This document shows, piece after piece, positions 1 through 7,738 of a stretch of 64,000 bases of DNA (the stretch's first letter is position 1; the number at the start of each line of letters is the position of its first letter). The stretch spans positions 94,438 to 158,437 of the forward strand of contig NZ_BOON01000033.1 in NCBI RefSeq assembly GCF_016863255.1. Reading direction: 5' to 3'. This stretch comes from Planosporangium mesophilum (GTDB taxonomy: Bacteria; Actinomycetota; Actinomycetes; Mycobacteriales; Micromonosporaceae). The notes under the pieces are model-generated. The model saw nothing but the letters and a program-made list of their open reading frames with translations, did not search any database and was not told the DNA's origin. The translations under genes and the position numbers were made by a program.

Positions 1-381
1 CTCTACCATGAGATGTCGACCGTTCCGGGCTCGCACCTACCGCACGCCTGGGTCGGCGACCACATGCGGAAGCTGGCGATGATGGATCTCGCGCCTTATA
101 CACAGTGGACGCTCATCACCGGGATCACCGGCGAGGCCTGGGCCGGCGCCGCCGACAAGGTCCGCCACGAGCTCGGCATCCCGCTCGAGACCGTCGTGAT
201 CGGCCCCGGCCGCGAGGTCACCGACCTGTACTACGACTGGGCCAAGCTGCGCGAGGTCGACGAGAGCGGTGCCCTGCTGGTACGCCCCGACAAGCACATC
301 GCCTGGCGCGCCAGGTCGCTGCCGGAGAACCCGGCGGACGCCCTGCGCGCGGCGCTGACCACGATCCTGGGACGGGCGTGA
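1..381 (+). CDS. FAD-dependent aromatic hydroxylase, C-terminal part (partial)
   Basis: The reading frame is open from the first base of the window, so this is the 3' end of a gene that begins upstream; the ATG at 13 is probably internal. The segment, with its PHAWVG motif followed by an alternating alpha/beta stretch, resembles the thioredoxin-like C-terminal domain of TfdB/MhpA-type flavoprotein phenol hydroxylases. The stop overlaps the GTG start of maleylacetate reductase (GTGA), so the genes are translationally coupled. With hydroxyquinol dioxygenase two genes on, the likely job is hydroxylating resorcinol or a related phenol to hydroxyquinol. The FAD-binding part lies outside the window, so the substrate cannot be judged. 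Confidence 0.7.
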   Translation, partial: LYHEMSTVPGSHLPHAWVGDHMRKLAMMDLAPYTQWTLITGITGEAWAGAADKVRHELGIPLETVVIGPGREVTDLYYDWAKLREVDESGALLVRPDKHIAWRARSLPENPADALRAALTTILGRA

Positions 382-1442
382 GGCCGGTGCGCTTCGACCA
401 CGACACGCTGCCTCAGCGGGTACGGTTCGCGTCCGGAGCCGCCGCCGAGAACCTGGCCGCCGAGATCAGCACGCTCGGTGCCTCCCGCGTGATGGTGATC
501 GCCGGCGAGGCGGAGCGGGAGCTTGCCCGTACCATTGCGGGCAACCTGCCTGTCGCACACTGGCACCACGAGGTCGCCATGCACGTGCCCGTCGCGGTGG
601 CCGAGCGGGCCCGGACGGAAGCCGCCACCCACGGCATCGACGCCCTGGTCAGCGTCGGCGGAGGCTCGACGACCGGGCTGGCCAAGGCGGTCGCGCTGAC
701 CACCGGGCTGCCGATCGTGGCGGTACCGACGACGTACGCCGGCTCCGAGGCCACCAACGTGTGGGGGCTGACCGCCGACGGCCGGAAGACGACCGGCACC
801 GACGACCGGGTACTGCCCCGCGCGATCGTGTACGACGCCGCGCTGACGCTCAGCCTGCCGCCTGCGCTGAGCGTGGCCTCCGGGCTGAACGCGCTGGCCC
901 ACTGCGTCGACTCGATGTGGGCCCCGCGAACCGACCCGATCGACCGCGCCGTCGCGGGCGAGGGCATCCGCGCCCTCCGCATCGGGCTGCCGCTCGTCGC
1001 CGACGACCCGACCGGACTCGAAGGCCGGGAGCACGCGCTGTACGGGGCCTACCTGTCCGCGGTGGCGTTCGCGTCGGCCGGCTCGGGCCTGCACCACAAG
1101 ATCTGCCACGTGCTCGGCGGGATGTTCGACCTGCCCCACGCGCAGACCCACGCGGTCGTGCTGCCCCACGTCCTCGCGTTCAACGCCCCGGCCGCGCCCG
1201 AGGCCGAGCGACGGATAGCGGCCGCTTTCGACGCACCGACCGCGGTCGAGGGCCTGAACCGGCTGCGCGAACGGCTCGACGCGCCCACGGCCCTGCGGAC
1301 CTACGGTATGCCCGGGGACGGCATCGCCGCCGCCACCGAGGCGGTCCTGGCCGCCGTACCGGCCAACAACCCGCGCACCGTCACCCCCGATGACATCGCC
1401 GGGCTGTTGCGAGCGGCCTGGGAAGGAGCCGACCCGCGATGA
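378..1442 (+). CDS. Maleylacetate reductase
   Basis: A 354-aa iron-alcohol-dehydrogenase-fold protein. It would reduce maleylacetate to 3-oxoadipate with NAD(P)H, the step after hydroxyquinol ring cleavage. Visible family features are the [14 protein letters not shown] nucleotide-binding stretch, the [10 protein letters not shown] motif and the histidine-rich metal/active-site region [10 protein letters not shown] followed by [12 protein letters not shown]. The open frame extends upstream to 105, but that part is antisense-like overlap with the hydroxylase. I chose GTG 378 because it overlaps the previous stop and gives the usual family length. The stop overlaps the next ATG (ATGA). Confidence 0.93.
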   Translation: MRPVRFDHDTLPQRVRFASGAAAENLAAEISTLGASRVMVIAGEAERELARTIAGNLPVAHWHHEVAMHVPVAVAERARTEAATHGIDALVSVGGGSTTGLAKAVALTTGLPIVAVPTTYAGSEATNVWGLTADGRKTTGTDDRVLPRAIVYDAALTLSLPPALSVASGLNALAHCVDSMWAPRTDPIDRAVAGEGIRALRIGLPLVADDPTGLEGREHALYGAYLSAVAFASAGSGLHHKICHVLGGMFDLPHAQTHAVVLPHVLAFNAPAAPEAERRIAAAFDAPTAVEGLNRLRERLDAPTALRTYGMPGDGIAAATEAVLAAVPANNPRTVTPDDIAGLLRAAWEGADPR

Positions 1443-2329
1443 CCGACACCGTCTCCGTTGAGCAGCAGGCACGCGAGAGCGACCTCGTCGACCGGGTCCT
1501 CCGCTCGTTCGACGACTGCACCGACCCCCGGCTCAAGCAGGTGATGCAGGCACTGGTCCGTCACCTGCACGCCTTCGTCCGCGAGGTCCGCCTCACCGAG
1601 GAGGAGTGGGCCAAGGGCATCGAGTTCCTCACCGCGACCGGTCACATCACCGACGCCAGGCGCCAGGAGTTCATCCTGCTCTCCGACGTGCTCGGCGCCT
1701 CGATGCAGACGATCGCGATCAACAACGAGGCGTACGGCGACGCCACCGAGGCGACGGTCTTCGGCCCGTTCTTCATCGAGAACAGCCCCGAGATCGAGAT
1801 CGGCGGCGACATCGCCTTCGGCGCCTCCGGCGAGCCCTGCTGGGTCGAGGGCACGGTCACCGACAGCCGGGGCAACCCGCTGCCCGGCGCCCGCATCGAG
1901 GTGTGGGAGGCCGACGACGACGGCCGCTACGACGTCCAGTACGACGACGACCGCACCGCCGCCCGGGCCCACCTGTTCACCGACGCCCAGGGCCGGTACT
2001 CGTTCTGGGGCATCACCCCGACCCCGTACCCGATCCCCCACGACGGGCCGGTGGGCCGGATGCTGGCCGCGGTGGGCCGCTCCCCCATGCGCGCCGCGCA
2101 CCTGCACTTCATGGTCAGCGCCCCGGACCAACGGACACTCGTGACCCACATCTTCGTGCGCGGCGACGACCTGCTGGACAAGGACACGGTGTTCGGCGTG
2201 AAGGACTCCCTGGTGAAGGAGTTCCAGCGGCAACCCGCCGGCACGCCGACCCCCGACGGGCGCGACCTCGCGGACCGCGAATGGTCCCGGGTCCGGTTCG
2301 ACATCGTCCTCGCCCCGGCCGGCGCATGA
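1439..2329 (+). CDS. Hydroxyquinol 1,2-dioxygenase (intradiol)
   Basis: A 296-aa non-haem Fe(III) intradiol dioxygenase cleaving hydroxyquinol to maleylacetate. The N-terminal helical dimerisation domain (about residues 1-100) precedes a beta-sandwich with the iron ligands: a tyrosine in DDGRYDVQY, a tyrosine in the [14 protein letters not shown] stretch, and two histidines in RAAHLHFMV. The length and the SVLGAS-like helix ([14 protein letters not shown]) fit hydroxyquinol rather than catechol dioxygenases. It is the last gene of the operon, coupled by ATGA to maleylacetate reductase, and together they carry hydroxyquinol to 3-oxoadipate. Confidence 0.93.
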   Translation: MTDTVSVEQQARESDLVDRVLRSFDDCTDPRLKQVMQALVRHLHAFVREVRLTEEEWAKGIEFLTATGHITDARRQEFILLSDVLGASMQTIAINNEAYGDATEATVFGPFFIENSPEIEIGGDIAFGASGEPCWVEGTVTDSRGNPLPGARIEVWEADDDGRYDVQYDDDRTAARAHLFTDAQGRYSFWGITPTPYPIPHDGPVGRMLAAVGRSPMRAAHLHFMVSAPDQRTLVTHIFVRGDDLLDKDTVFGVKDSLVKEFQRQPAGTPTPDGRDLADREWSRVRFDIVLAPAGA

Positions 2330-2370
2330 GCTGACGGTCAGGCACCGCTGCTAGACGAATCCGAGGGGTC

Positions 2371-3519
2371 TCACGGGGCGAGCGCGTGGAGGACGGCGGC
2401 GGCCAGCGCGGTACGTTCGACCATGCCCTGCACGCTGATGTGCTCGTGCCTGGCGTGCGCGCCGTCGCCTACCGCACCGAACCCGTCGAGCACCGGGACC
2501 CCGAGGGCCGCGACGAAGTTGCCGTCGCTCGCGCCGCCGACGGAGCACTCGTCGAGCGTCACCCCGATACCCGCGGCCAACTTCTTCGCCAGCAGGAAGA
2601 GCCGTCCGGTCAGCTCCGTGCGCTCCATGACGGGCCGGTTCCACCCGCCATCCACGGTCACCGTGGCCCGCGGGTCGTGGGCGCGCAGCGCCGCGAGCGC
2701 CGCGTCCACCCGCGCCGCTTCGGCCGCGCTGCTCACCCTGACGTCGATGTCGCCGTACGCCGAGCCGGCGGTCACATTGGTACGGGTACCGCCGTGGATC
2801 ACGCCCACGTTCACCGTGGTCCCCGCGTCGAGGTCGGTGAGCGCGTGCAGGGCGAGCACGGCGCGCGCAAGCTCGTCGACCGCACTGGCCCCCTTCATCG
2901 GGTCCAGGCCGGCGTGCGCCTCGATCCCGTGCGCGGTGACCCGGTAGATGCCGACCCCCTTGCGTGCGGTTTTGATCGCGCCGTCGGCGCTGGCCTCGAA
3001 GACCAGGGCGGCCCGGGTGTCCGCGGCGGCCGCCTCGATCACCGGTCGTGACGCCGGGCTGCCGATCTCCTCGTCGCCGTTGAGCAGCAGCCGTACCGGC
3101 GGGCGGGGCAGCCCGGCGGCGGACAGCGCGCGCAGCGCCCACACGGCGTGCACGAGCCCGCTCTTCATGTCGAAGATGCCCGGGCCGGTGGCGCGGTCGC
3201 CGTCCACGTCGAACGGCCAGTCGCGCAGGGTCCCCTTGTCCCACACGGTGTCGTAGTGGCACAGCATCAGGACCGGCAGGCCACCGGCGCCCGGGTAGTC
3301 GTACACCCTGATGTCGCCGTGTTCGCCGCCGTCGAACTGCTCGACGGCGGCCGGCTCGCCCAGCCGCTCCGGCACCCACGAGGCCAACCAGGACAGGCCG
3401 TCGGTCAGGCAGTCCTTGTCGTTGCTCGGCGTCTCGATCTCGACGTACCGGGCGAGGTCCGCCAGCATCTCGCCACGGTGGGCGGCGACCCAGTCGAGCA
3501 GCGCGCGGGTCGGCGTCAT
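2371..3519 (-). CDS. M20-family metallohydrolase (N-acyl-amino-acid hydrolase / glutamate carboxypeptidase-like)
   Basis: A 382-aa M20 di-zinc hydrolase resembling carboxypeptidase G2. Motifs in order: MLCHYDTVW (zinc His and Asp), GPGIFDMKSG (bridging Asp), LLNGDEEIGS (catalytic Glu and zinc Glu), a dimerisation lid domain around residues 180-290, and HARHEHIS near the C-terminus (last zinc His). Its start overlaps the stop of the upstream deacetylase (ATGA). Beside an NSAR-type racemase and a GNAT acyltransferase, the likely role is removing the acyl group from an N-acyl-L-amino acid, as the M20 desuccinylase does in the Geobacillus D- to L-amino-acid pathway. A general peptidase or folate hydrolase role is the alternative. 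Confidence 0.82.
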   Translation of the reverse strand: MTPTRALLDWVAAHRGEMLADLARYVEIETPSNDKDCLTDGLSWLASWVPERLGEPAAVEQFDGGEHGDIRVYDYPGAGGLPVLMLCHYDTVWDKGTLRDWPFDVDGDRATGPGIFDMKSGLVHAVWALRALSAAGLPRPPVRLLLNGDEEIGSPASRPVIEAAAADTRAALVFEASADGAIKTARKGVGIYRVTAHGIEAHAGLDPMKGASAVDELARAVLALHALTDLDAGTTVNVGVIHGGTRTNVTAGSAYGDIDVRVSSAAEAARVDAALAALRAHDPRATVTVDGGWNRPVMERTELTGRLFLLAKKLAAGIGVTLDECSVGGASDGNFVAALGVPVLDGFGAVGDGAHARHEHISVQGMVERTALAAAVLHALAP

Positions 3520-4421
3520 GAGATCCCGCCGTCGGCGAGCACGTGGTCGACGATCTGCGCATGGGTGGCGAACCAGACATCGGAAGATGCCGCGATGTGG
3601 TCGAGCAGTTCGGTCAGCACGGCGATCCGGGAGCGGTGACCGATGACGTGCGGGTGCATGGTGAGCTGGAACAGCCCGCCCTCGGCGCGGGCCAGGTCGA
3701 ACTCGTCACGCCAGATGGACAGCACGCCGCGCGGCGGGGTGTACGGCCGCAGCGCGGTGTGCCGATCCATCATGAAGTACGGAGCGTCGTCACGGATCCA
3801 CTCGACCGGAAGCTCGACCACGCCGGTCGGTTCGCCGTCGGCCAGTAGCTCGTACGGCTCGTCGTCGGCCATCAACGAGGAGTCGTAGCGCAGCCCCAGC
3901 TCGCGGATGATCCTGAGCGTGCTCAGCGAGAAGTCCCAGGACGGCGTCCGGATGCCGACCGGCCGCACCCCGGCCAGTTGTTCCAGTGTGTCGGCGGCCC
4001 GCACGGTGAGGTCCCGTTCGCTCTGCTCGTCCAGCAGCGTGTTGCGCTCGTGGATCCAGCCGTGCAGCGCGACCTCGTGGCCGTTGTCCACGTAGGACTT
4101 GACTTCGCCCTCGTGCAGCAGGGCGGAGACCGCGGGCACGAAGAAGGTGCTGGGCGCGGCGTACCGGTCGAGCAGGCGCAGGATCCGCGGCACGCCGACC
4201 CGGGCGCCGTACTCGCCCTGCGAGAGCTTTCCCGGCAGCACCTCGCCGTCGCGGAGCGTCGGCGTCTCGTGGTCGGAGTCGAACGACAGCGCGACCGCGA
4301 CCCGGGCGCCGCCCGGCCAGGAGGACGGCCGCAGCGAGCGGCCCGCCCTGATGCGCTCGACGTGACCGCGCCACGTCGGTTCGTCCCACTGCCAGGGTTG
4401 CGGCTGTTGCGGGCTCGTCAT
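3516..4421 (-). CDS. Polysaccharide deacetylase-fold (CE4/PuuE-like) hydrolase
   Basis: A 301-aa NodB-fold protein. Visible motifs are VALSFDSDHET (metal-binding Asp region), EVALHGWIHERN (the HxxxH metal pair), RTPSWDFS (motif 3) and LTMHPHVIGH (motif 5 His). It resembles the cytosolic PuuE/HpPgdA branch that acts on small amides, and it has no signal peptide. A TnpB element ends only a few bases before the ATG, so the native upstream sequence is lost; the new upstream bases show no clear ribosome site, and expression may be reduced. Reconstruction of the empty site suggests it was originally coupled to the racemase gene. The substrate is unknown. Confidence 0.78.
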   Translation of the reverse strand: MTSPQQPQPWQWDEPTWRGHVERIRAGRSLRPSSWPGGARVAVALSFDSDHETPTLRDGEVLPGKLSQGEYGARVGVPRILRLLDRYAAPSTFFVPAVSALLHEGEVKSYVDNGHEVALHGWIHERNTLLDEQSERDLTVRAADTLEQLAGVRPVGIRTPSWDFSLSTLRIIRELGLRYDSSLMADDEPYELLADGEPTGVVELPVEWIRDDAPYFMMDRHTALRPYTPPRGVLSIWRDEFDLARAEGGLFQLTMHPHVIGHRSRIAVLTELLDHIAASSDVWFATHAQIVDHVLADGGIS

Positions 4422-4428
4422 CGAAGTC

Positions 4429-4472
4429 GCGGCGTGGAGACCTCCGCGTTCAGACGGAGGAAGAAACGCCGC
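4429..4472. repeat. Left-end imperfect palindrome of the TnpB element
   Basis: Outer arms gcggcgt (4429-4435) and acgccgc (4466-4472) enclose a perfect inner stem cctccg (4441-4446)/cggagg (4455-4460). This is typical of the subterminal hairpin recognised by Y1 transposases in IS200/IS605 elements. It lies within 10 bases of the ATG of the deacetylase gene. Confidence 0.75.
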
Positions 4473-4519
4473 TCCCTCCCTTCACGAAGTTGTCGTACCT
4501 GGATGGCAGGGTATGCGGC

Positions 4520-5626
4520 ATGACCGGGGTGGTGAAGCGAGCTTTCCGGTACCGCTTCTATCCGACCTGCGAGCAGGCCGAGCAGCTGACCCGCACATTC
4601 GGCTGCGTGCGGCTGGTCTACAACAAGGCCCTCCACGCCCGCACCAGCGCCTGGAACACCGAGCGGCGCATCATCACCTACGGGGAGACCTCGGCGCTGC
4701 TGACGCAGTGGAAACGCGACGCGGACCTGGCGTTCCTGGGTGAGGTGTCGTGCGTGCCGTTGCAGCAGGCGTTGCGGCACCTGCAGGCCGGGTTCGCGGC
4801 GTTTTTCGCCAAGCGGGCCGGCTATCCACGGTTCAAGTCGCGCAAGCGGTCGCGGGCGGCGGCGGAGTACACCCGTTCGGCGTTTCGCTGGCGCGACGGG
4901 CAGCTCACACTCGCCAAGATGACCGAGCCGCTGGCCATCGTGTGGTCGCGGCCGCTGCCCGAAGGGACCGTGCCGTCGACGGTGACGGTGTCGCGGGACG
5001 CGGCGGGCCGCTGGCACGTCAGTCTCCTGGTCGAGACCACGGTCGAAACGCTGCCCCCGGCCGAGGCCGCCGTCGGGGTGGATGCCGGCATCACCAGCCT
5101 GGTCACTCTGTCGAGCGGGGAGAAGATCGCCAATCCCCGGCATGAACGGGCCGACCGGCGCAAGCTCGCCAAGGCCCAACGCGCGCTGTGCCGCAAGCAC
5201 AAGGACAGCAACAACCGGGCCAAGGCCCGGATCCGGGTGGCGCGCATCCACGCCCGGATCACCGATCGGCGCCGCGACCTGCTGCACAAGGTGTCGACTC
5301 GTCTCGTCCGTGACAACCAAACGGTCGTGATCGAAGACCTCGCCGTGCGCAACCTGCTGGCCAACCACCGGCTGGCCCGCGCCATCTCGGATGCCGCCTG
5401 GTCGCAACTGCGCACCATGCTGGAGTACAAGGCGGCCTGGTACGGGCGGCGGTTGGTCGTGGTCGACCGGTGGTTGCCGTCGTCGAAACTGTGCTCGACC
5501 TGCGGACAGGTGGCCGAGACGATGCCCCTTCACGTGCGGGAGTGGACCTGCGGCTGCGGCGCCCACCATGACCGTGACGTCAACGCGGCGAAGAACATCC
5601 TCGCGGCCGGGCTGGTCGAGAGGTGA
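4520..5626 (+). CDS. tnpB: RNA-guided endonuclease TnpB
   Basis: A 368-aa TnpB. The N-terminal helix-turn-helix/OB region (about 1-180) contains the family motifs FRYRFYPT and VRLVYNKAL. The RuvC nuclease follows, with D188 in GVDAGI, E272 in VVIEDLAV and D353 in HHDRDVNAAKNI. A zinc finger sits between RuvC II and III with C325/C328 and C344/C346; the second pair is CxC rather than CxxC. All three catalytic acids are present, so the nuclease looks intact. A TTG start at 4490 is possible, but ATG 4520 matches the family N-terminus. No TnpA is encoded nearby, so movement would need transposase in trans. Orientation is opposite to the interrupted operon. Confidence 0.93.
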   Translation: MTGVVKRAFRYRFYPTCEQAEQLTRTFGCVRLVYNKALHARTSAWNTERRIITYGETSALLTQWKRDADLAFLGEVSCVPLQQALRHLQAGFAAFFAKRAGYPRFKSRKRSRAAAEYTRSAFRWRDGQLTLAKMTEPLAIVWSRPLPEGTVPSTVTVSRDAAGRWHVSLLVETTVETLPPAEAAVGVDAGITSLVTLSSGEKIANPRHERADRRKLAKAQRALCRKHKDSNNRAKARIRVARIHARITDRRRDLLHKVSTRLVRDNQTVVIEDLAVRNLLANHRLARAISDAAWSQLRTMLEYKAAWYGRRLVVVDRWLPSSKLCSTCGQVAETMPLHVREWTCGCGAHHDRDVNAAKNILAAGLVER

Positions 5627-5751
5627 AACGCCTGTGGAGGGCCGGTAAGACCCCAACCGCCACGGCGGGGACGGCGCGGCCCGGTGAAGCAGGAACCCCT
5701 GCGGGCGACCGTGGGAATCCCCGCCCTTCAGGGCGGTGGAGGATGTCAAGG
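5560..5751 (+). ncRNA. Predicted omega (re)RNA scaffold of TnpB
   Basis: In this family the guide RNA derives from the 3' end of tnpB and the right end of the element, with the guide read from flanking DNA. Here the region after the stop is GC-rich and structured, finishing with the ccgccc-ttca-gggcgg hairpin (5721-5736) and gtggaggatgtcaag. The expected guide is the host sequence that follows, from about 5752, which is the 3' end of the racemase gene. The 5' limit is a guess and the RNA is predicted from position and hairpin only. Confidence 0.6.
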
Positions 5752-6852
5752 TCGTACCAACTCCTTGTCCACCAACAGGTCCTGCAGTATCTCCGGGATC
5801 GGGGCCACGCCGATGCCCGGGCCGGTCGGCACGTCGATCGCACCGTCACTCAACCGGAAGGGCTCGGTGAGGTCCTGCGCGTAGTAGCGGTCCGAAGCGG
5901 AGATGTCCGACGGCAGGGTGAAGTTGGGCAGCGCGGCCAGCGCCAGGTTCGCCGCCCTGCCGATCCCCGTCTCCAGCATCCCGCCGGCCCAGACCGGTAC
6001 GCCGGCCGCCGCGCAGACGTCGTGCACCCGGCGGGCCTCCAGGTAGCCACCGACCCGTCCCGGCTTGATGTTGACGATCGAGCACGCGCCGGTCCGGATC
6101 GCCTCGTACGCGGCGCGCGCGGACACGATCGACTCGTCCAGGCAGATCGGCGTGTCCAGCAGCCGGGCCAGCTCCGCGTGGCCGGCCACGTCCTCCTCGT
6201 CCAGCGGCTGCTCGATCAGCAGCAGGTCGTACCGGTCGAGCTTGCGCAGGTGCCGGGCGTCCGCGCGGGTGTAGGCGGAGTTCGCGTCGACCTGGAGCAG
6301 GATGTCGTCGCCGAAGCGCTCGCGGACCGCGGCGACCGGGGCGACGTCCCAGCCAGGTTCGATCTTGAGCTTGATCCGCGCGTACCCCGCCTCGAGGTAG
6401 CCCGCCACGCCTTCCAGCAGCTGCGGTATCGAGTCGTGGATGCCCACCGACACGCCGGAGACGACCCGCGCCTGGGTGGCGCCGAGGTGGTCGCGCAGCG
6501 CCACCCCGGCCGCCTTGAGCTGGGCGTCCAGCACCGCGGTCTCGACCGCCGCCTTGGCCATCCGGTGCCCGCGTACGGGTTCGAGCGCCGGTGCCACCAA
6601 GGCGGCGGTGACGTCTCCGGCGGCGAACAGCCGCGGTACCAGATGGTCGGCGATGACCCGGTGGGCCGCCGAGGCGTACTCGCTGGAGTACAGCGGGTCG
6701 CTCAGCGCCACGCACTCCGCCCACCCCTCGGCGCCCGCGGTGTGTGCCCGTACGAGCAGCACGTCCCGGTGGGTCTGGGTGCCGAACGACGTCCGGAACG
6801 GCGAGACCAGAGGCATCCGGACCCGCAGCAGCTCCACTGCTTCGATCTTCAT
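5746..6852 (-). CDS. Enolase-superfamily N-acylamino acid racemase / o-succinylbenzoate synthase-type
   Basis: A 368-aa MR/MLE-type enzyme of the OSBS/NSAR family. Visible catalytic motifs are the KxK in ARIKLKIEPG, metal ligands in LLQVDANSAY, LIEQPL and CLDESI, and the opposite-face lysine in VNIKPGRVGG. Neighbours (GNAT acyltransferase five bases upstream, M20 hydrolase downstream) favour N-succinyl- or N-acyl-amino-acid racemase over menaquinone synthesis. The ATG at 6852 follows a GGAG site. The present stop codon (5746-5748) lies inside the right end of the TnpB element; without the element the protein would end one residue earlier, with TGA overlapping the deacetylase ATG. Confidence 0.88.
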   Translation of the reverse strand: MKIEAVELLRVRMPLVSPFRTSFGTQTHRDVLLVRAHTAGAEGWAECVALSDPLYSSEYASAAHRVIADHLVPRLFAAGDVTAALVAPALEPVRGHRMAKAAVETAVLDAQLKAAGVALRDHLGATQARVVSGVSVGIHDSIPQLLEGVAGYLEAGYARIKLKIEPGWDVAPVAAVRERFGDDILLQVDANSAYTRADARHLRKLDRYDLLLIEQPLDEEDVAGHAELARLLDTPICLDESIVSARAAYEAIRTGACSIVNIKPGRVGGYLEARRVHDVCAAAGVPVWAGGMLETGIGRAANLALAALPNFTLPSDISASDRYYAQDLTEPFRLSDGAIDVPTGPGIGVAPIPEILQDLLVDKELVRP

Positions 6853-6857
6853 CGGAG

Positions 6858-7625
6858 TCAAGAGGGCTCCTTCGTGAGGACGTACCAGCCTGCGTCGGTG
6901 ACGCCCGTCCAGCGGTACCCGGCGGCCAGCGCCGGCTCCATCACGGAACGCAGCGCGTCCCGCCACTCCCGTGCCAACCCGCGTTCCTGGTGGACGTCGG
7001 CGGGTACGCGTACCCAGACGTCGGTCCCGTCCGGCGGTGCGTGGTGCGCCGGGTCGAGCCGGGGCCAGCGCCGCTCGTCGGCGTCCAGCAGGCACCGGTG
7101 GGGTCGCTGCCCGGCCGGCGACGGCGCCGCCGTCAGGTCCCACTCGACGAGCACGCGGTCGGTGAGCATCCCCGCGTTGTACCGGTCGTCCATGGGTCCG
7201 TAGAAGTCCGGCAGGTAATCGACGCCGGCCGCGCCGAGCCGGGCGAGGTTGAACACGGCGTTGCGCCGGATCAGCGGGTCGAACGTCCAGGTGATGCGGT
7301 CGATCCCGCGGTCGAGGCACCACCGTCGCTGCTCGAGCTTGAGGCCGGTGCCGACGCCCCGGCCCTGCCATCCGGCGTCCACCCCGACGATGTGGGAGTG
7401 CACGTACGGTCGGGCCGGATCGCCGCCGAGGAATCCGACCGCCGCTCCGACCAGTCGTCCGTCGTGGTACGCGCCGAGCACCATGCCACCGGCGTGGCTG
7501 AGCGCGCGCAGCAGGGAGAACGGCACCACCGGGTGCGCCGCCCCCCATACCCGCCGGAACAGGGCGGACACGTCCTCCAGCTCGACGCGGTCGGTCACGC
7601 CCCGCACCTGTACGTCCGGAACCAT
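6858..7625 (-). CDS. GNAT-superfamily N-acyltransferase (COG3375-like)
   Basis: A 255-aa protein with a GNAT core: the acetyl/acyl-CoA loop is in the segment VDAGWQGRGVGTGLK (R/Q-x-x-G-x-G/A motif), followed by the FDPLIRRNAVFNLARLGA and YGPMDDRYNAG stretches characteristic of the COG3375 branch. That branch includes the acyltransferase encoded next to NSAR genes in Bacillus and Geobacillus, which succinylates D-amino acids. The frame is open to 7724, but ATG 7625 starts at the family N-terminus (MVPDVQVRGVTD) and avoids running into the divergent D-aminoacylase. It is the first gene of the minus-strand operon; the racemase starts 5 bases after its stop. Confidence 0.82.
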   Translation of the reverse strand: MVPDVQVRGVTDRVELEDVSALFRRVWGAAHPVVPFSLLRALSHAGGMVLGAYHDGRLVGAAVGFLGGDPARPYVHSHIVGVDAGWQGRGVGTGLKLEQRRWCLDRGIDRITWTFDPLIRRNAVFNLARLGAAGVDYLPDFYGPMDDRYNAGMLTDRVLVEWDLTAAPSPAGQRPHRCLLDADERRWPRLDPAHHAPPDGTDVWVRVPADVHQERGLAREWRDALRSVMEPALAAGYRWTGVTDAGWYVLTKEPS

Positions 7626-7712
7626 GCCCGCAGCATGCCCGGCGCGGCACGCGTGCGCTTCGTCGGGTACGCCAAGGATCGGCACCCCGCATTGTTGATC
7701 GCGACAATCGAC

Positions 7713-7738
7713 GACCCATACCATGCCAAATATGGGTC
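7713..7738. promoter_or_regulatory. Inverted repeat between divergent GNAT and D-aminoacylase genes
   Basis: Perfect 8-bp arms gacccata (7713-7720) and tatgggtc (7731-7738) are separated by 10 bases. A second short dyad, attgt (7691-7695)/acaat (7704-7708), lies just upstream. The repeat spans the proposed ATG of the D-aminoacylase. It is a plausible operator for joint control of the two divergent units; the regulator is not evident in the cluster. Confidence 0.45.

Larger units (their letters stand above)
4424..5754 (+). mobile_element. TnpB-only insertion element (IS200/IS605-superfamily, IS1341-like)
   Basis: The element carries tnpB alone, with no tnpA. The left end has a large imperfect hairpin (gcggcgt at 4429 pairing with acgccgc ending at 4472, inner stem cctccg/cggagg 4441-4460). 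The right end has the ccgccc-ttca-gggcgg hairpin at 5721-5736 and a gtcaag end. The bases tcg occur at both junctions (4421-4423 and 5752-5754). Removing 1331 bp (4424-5754, or the same length shifted by up to 3 bp) joins the racemase and deacetylase genes with an ATGA overlap, which fixes the element length. Exact cleavage sites remain uncertain by those 3 bp. Confidence 0.82.
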
